Assembly: GCF_003590835.1 (NCBI RefSeq)
Contig: NZ_QYUQ01000002.1
Coordinates: 2,108,001-2,172,000, forward strand
Reading direction: 5' to 3'
Source of the DNA: Noviherbaspirillum sedimenti
GTDB taxonomy: Bacteria > Pseudomonadota > Gammaproteobacteria > Burkholderiales > Burkholderiaceae_D
DNA length: 64,000 bases
Within the stretch, counting starts at the first letter, position 1. Each line of letters starts with the position of its first letter. The translations under genes and the position numbers were made by a program. The notes under the pieces are model-generated. The model was not told the origin of the DNA. It was given only the letters and a program-made list of their open reading frames with translations, and did not search any database. Below, piece by piece: positions 61,339 through 64,000 of the stretch.

Positions 61339-62364
61339 ATGTACGAGTCTTACTACGGTCTGTCCGCCAAGCCTTTCCAGCTGAAGCCCGACCCGCACTT
61401 CTTTTATGGCAGCAAAGGCCACAAGCGCGCCATGGCCTATCTTGACTATGGCCTGTCGCAGGGCGAAGGCTTCATCGTCATCACCGGCGAAATCGGCGCC
61501 GGCAAGACCACCCTGATGCGCAACCTGTTCGCGAAGCTGGAGTCCGACAAGATCCACGCCGCCCAGATTGTCACCACCCATGTCGACTCGGACGATATCC
61601 TGCGCATGGTGGCAGCGGCATTCGGCCTGGCGTTCGAGGATGCCAGCAAATCGACCTTGCTGACCCGGCTCGAACAGTTTTTCCGGCAATGCCACGCCCA
61701 GGGCAAGCGCGCCCTGCTGGTGGTCGACGAAGCGCAGAACCTGACGCCGCGCGCAGTCGAGGAATTGCGCATGCTGTCGAATTTCCAGACCAGCGACGCT
61801 TCGCTGCTGCAAACCTTCCTGCTCGGCCAGCCGGAGTTCCGCAAGACGCTTTTGAGCGGCGACATGCAGCAACTGGTGCAAAGGGTGATCGCGACCTACC
61901 ACCTGGGACCGCTGGACGCCGCCGAAACCCGGGCGTACGTCGAGCACCGCCTGCATACCGTCGGCTGGCGCGACGACCCCGCCATTGCCGAAGGGGCTTA
62001 CGCCGCCATCCATGCCTATAGCGGCGGCATCCCGCGTCGCATCAATACCCTGTGCGATCGCCTGTTCCTGATGGGCTACCTGGAAGAATTGCACGCCTTT
62101 GGTGGCGACGAAGTGGCTTCAGTGATTGCCGATATCCAGCAGGAATTCGCATTGCCGGTCGATGTGGCGAAACAGCGCGAAGCGGAAAAAACCCAAGTCG
62201 ACGGCGATGCGGAAAATCCTTTGCAGACGCAGGCTCTGCCAGTGCTGGAAAACATGAATGAGCGCCTGTCGAAAATGGAACGCTCGGTGGTATCCATCCT
62301 GGATGCGGTCAAGAAAATCGTCTCCACGCCACGCCCGCGCAAACTTCCGGAAGAAGAGGCATGA
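61339..62364 (+). CDS. XrtA-associated ATPase (ExeA-like AAA+)
   Basis: A 341-residue AAA+ ATPase of the TIGR03015 type, related to secretion ATPase ExeA/GspA. Begins MYESYYGLSAKPFQLKPDP; Walker A GEIGAGKTTLMRNL near 50; Walker B ALLVVDEAQNLTP near 127; arginine tract GGIPRRINTLCDRLFLMG near 228. A C-terminal region after about 275 is Asp/Glu/Lys-rich and may be a linker. It likely energises assembly or placement of export components. ATG has CACGAGGCG upstream. Cytosolic. Confidence 0.92.
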   Translation: MYESYYGLSAKPFQLKPDPHFFYGSKGHKRAMAYLDYGLSQGEGFIVITGEIGAGKTTLMRNLFAKLESDKIHAAQIVTTHVDSDDILRMVAAAFGLAFEDASKSTLLTRLEQFFRQCHAQGKRALLVVDEAQNLTPRAVEELRMLSNFQTSDASLLQTFLLGQPEFRKTLLSGDMQQLVQRVIATYHLGPLDAAETRAYVEHRLHTVGWRDDPAIAEGAYAAIHAYSGGIPRRINTLCDRLFLMGYLEELHAFGGDEVASVIADIQQEFALPVDVAKQREAEKTQVDGDAENPLQTQALPVLENMNERLSKMERSVVSILDAVKKIVSTPRPRKLPEEEA

Positions 62365-62370
62365 GCTGAC

Positions 62371-63216
62371 ATGACGACCTTGATACGCAATGCAATGACA
62401 GTGGATGTCGAGGATTATTTCCAGGTCTCGGCCTTCGCCCCGCACATTTCCCGCGACAGCTGGGACAAGCTCCCCTGCCGCGTCGAGCGCAATATCGAGC
62501 GCATCCTGGCGCTGTTCGAGCGCGAAAATGTGAAGGCGACATTTTTTGCGCTGGGCTGGATCGCCGAGCGCTACCCGGCCATGATCAGGCGCATCGTCGC
62601 CGGCGGCCATGAACTGGCCAGCCATGGCTATGGCCACCTGCGCGCATCCGACCAGAGCGAAGCCGAATTCCGCCAGGACGTCAGCAGCAGCAAGGCCCTG
62701 CTGGAGGACATCGGTGGCCAGCAGGTGCTGGGCTACCGGGCGCCGAGCTTTTCCATCGGCAGCAACAATTTGTGGGCGCTGGATGTATTGCTCGAAGCCG
62801 GTTACCGCTACAGCTCCAGCATCTACCCGATCCGCCATGACCACTACGGCATGCCGGACGCGCCACGCTTTTCCTTCTATCCGAACGGCCGCGACCGGTT
62901 GCTGGAAGTGCCGATCACCACAGTGCGCATGTTCGAGCGGAACTTCCCCGCCGGCGGCGGCGGTTATTTCCGGTTTTTTCCCTATGCGCTGTCACGCTGG
63001 TTCCTGCAGAAGGTCAATCGCGACGACAGCAGCCCCGGCATCTTCTATTTCCATCCCTGGGAACTGGATCCGGACCAGCCGCGGCAGGCTGGCATCGGCA
63101 TGAAGACCCGCTTTCGCCATTACATCAACCTGCATCGCATGGAAGACCGCCTGCAAGCGCTGACCCGCGATTTCCGCTGGGACCGCATGGACAAGATTTT
63201 TCTCGAACAGAAATGA
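62371..63216 (+). CDS. XrtA system polysaccharide deacetylase
   Basis: A 281-residue carbohydrate esterase 4 (NodB) enzyme of the TIGR03006 type. The first catalytic Asp lies in MTVDVEDYFQVS near residue 11; metal-binding HGYGHL and the ELASHGYGH motif near 84-88 give the His pair; RAPSFSIGSNNLWALD near 127 and the C-terminal HPWELDPDQP near 230 complete the domain. It would remove N-acetyl groups from the EPS or its lipid-linked units. ATG 62371 is six bases after the ATPase stop. Its TGA overlaps the ATG of the next gene. Confidence 0.93.
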   Translation: MTTLIRNAMTVDVEDYFQVSAFAPHISRDSWDKLPCRVERNIERILALFERENVKATFFALGWIAERYPAMIRRIVAGGHELASHGYGHLRASDQSEAEFRQDVSSSKALLEDIGGQQVLGYRAPSFSIGSNNLWALDVLLEAGYRYSSSIYPIRHDHYGMPDAPRFSFYPNGRDRLLEVPITTVRMFERNFPAGGGGYFRFFPYALSRWFLQKVNRDDSSPGIFYFHPWELDPDQPRQAGIGMKTRFRHYINLHRMEDRLQALTRDFRWDRMDKIFLEQK

Positions 63217-64000
63217 ATACCGCCAACGCCGCCCGCACTCCAGTCCAGGCACCAGCCCCGGCCCCAGCCGCCGGACATGCCGACCACGCCATTCCGGACT
63301 GCATGGCGCATGCCGACCTGCAAGTGCGTTCCCTGCAGGATGCCGACGCCGCCCGCTGGGATGCTTTCGTGCAGCAATCTGCGGAAGCGACTTTCTTTCA
63401 CCGCGCCGGCTGGAAAAAGGTGATCGAGCGCGCGTTCGGCCACCGCACCCATTTCCTTTACGTCGAGTCTGACGGCGAAATCCTGGGCGTATTGCCGCTG
63501 GCCGAAATCAACAGCCGGCTGTTCGGACATTCCCTCGCGGCGCTGCCGTTTTGCGTCTATGGCGGCATCGCCGCAACCGACGCGGCCAGGCGCGTGCTCG
63601 ACGAAGCGGCGCAACAGCTGGCAGCACAGTTGCAAGTCGGCCATCTCGAATACCGGAACCTGCAGCCGCAACATGCCGACTGGGTCTCCAAACCGCTGTA
63701 CGTCACCTTCCGCAAGGAGATTGATCCGGACGAAGAAAAGAACATGCTGGCGATTCCGCGCAAGCAGCGCGCCATGGTGCGCAAGGGAATCAAGGCCGGC
63801 CTGCAAAGCGAAATCGATGCCGACATCGAACGCTTCTTCCACGCCTACTCGACCAGCGTGCACCGGCTCGGCACGCCGGTATTCTCGAAAAAATATTTCG
63901 CCATCCTCAAGGAAGTGTTCGCCGACGATTGCGAACTGCTGGTCATCACCAACGAAGGCCGCACGGTCTGCGCCGTCATGAGCTTTTACTTCCGCGATGA
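63213..64000 (+). CDS. FemAB family protein, XrtA system, 5' part
   Basis: Cut by the right edge: 262 residues visible. A Pro/Ala-rich front is followed by a GNAT-like FemAB fold: VRSLQDADAARWDAFVQQSA near residue 33, FFHRAGWKKVIERAFGH near 57, FLYVESDGEILGVLPLAEI near 76, and LAIPRKQRAMVRKGIKAGL near 170. FemAB proteins transfer amino acids from aminoacyl-tRNA; XrtA-associated members (TIGR03019) are thought to add residues to the EPS or its lipid unit. ATG at 63213 overlaps the deacetylase stop. The rest, and presumably the exosortase genes, lie beyond the window. Confidence 0.9.
   Translation, partial: MNTANAARTPVQAPAPAPAAGHADHAIPDCMAHADLQVRSLQDADAARWDAFVQQSAEATFFHRAGWKKVIERAFGHRTHFLYVESDGEILGVLPLAEINSRLFGHSLAALPFCVYGGIAATDAARRVLDEAAQQLAAQLQVGHLEYRNLQPQHADWVSKPLYVTFRKEIDPDEEKNMLAIPRKQRAMVRKGIKAGLQSEIDADIERFFHAYSTSVHRLGTPVFSKKYFAILKEVFADDCELLVITNEGRTVCAVMSFYFRD

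Overview
The window looks like a betaproteobacterial chromosome segment, most likely Burkholderiales and plausibly Oxalobacteraceae. The signs are high GC, a phasin, and a PEP-CTERM/exosortase-A (XrtA) exopolysaccharide locus with PrsK/PrsR. The family level is inference; no rRNA or tRNA gene was seen.

1-13.5 kb and 13.4-19.7 kb hold two leftward catabolic operons on either side of a rightward MalT/LuxR-type ATP-dependent activator (10600-13425). Operon 1 runs from about 10.15 kb off the left edge: a 43-codon ORF, an EthD-like protein, a phthalate-dioxygenase-reductase-type flavoprotein, a SnoaL-like protein, a Rieske ferredoxin, a GlcD-type FAD oxidase, a GST, a fused indolepyruvate ferredoxin oxidoreductase, an SDR and a thiolase. 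Operon 2 runs from 19.7 to 13.4 kb: a 34-codon leader ORF, cytochrome P450, FMN 2-hydroxyacid dehydrogenase, AldA-like aldehyde dehydrogenase, a 27-codon ORF, a Tat-exported SnoaL-like protein and an aldo/keto reductase, closed by a 13-bp terminator hairpin. Both operons start from near-identical promoter blocks, so they look like one regulon. The enzymes suggest oxygenation, then 2-hydroxyaldehyde to 2-hydroxyacid to 2-oxoacid to acyl-CoA; the substrate is not identifiable.

20-39 kb is mostly housekeeping or accessory: WrbA, DoxX, a CPA2 antiporter, YbdK, a GAF-GGDEF diguanylate cyclase, an exported hydrolase, a PcaC-like protein, a YgiQ radical SAM protein, an HPP-CBS membrane protein, a ZnuD-like TonB receptor, a Mut7-C protein, a phasin, an HI0933-type flavoprotein, two pseudouridine synthases and a CYTH protein.

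39-64 kb is the exosortase-A region: two PEP-CTERM proteins, an ACP with two XrtA-associated hydrolases, a PhyH-like dioxygenase, an 'HPr-rel-A' cassette (exported substrate-like protein, PqqD-like chaperone, HprK-like kinase, nucleotidyltransferase), a lytic transglycosylase, then the EPS genes from the EpsB-type glycosyltransferase and PrsK/PrsR through ligase, decarboxylase, EpsE-like export lipoprotein (inverted), chain-length protein, tyrosine kinase, beta-barrel protein, ATPase, deacetylase and FemAB-like protein (cut by the right edge). The exosortase itself is not in the window. Sigma-54 (-24/-12) promoters precede both PEP-CTERM genes and the HPr-rel-A cassette, matching the presence of PrsR, a sigma-54 activator. 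Two genes (lytic transglycosylase, beta-barrel protein) appear frameshifted at homopolymer runs.
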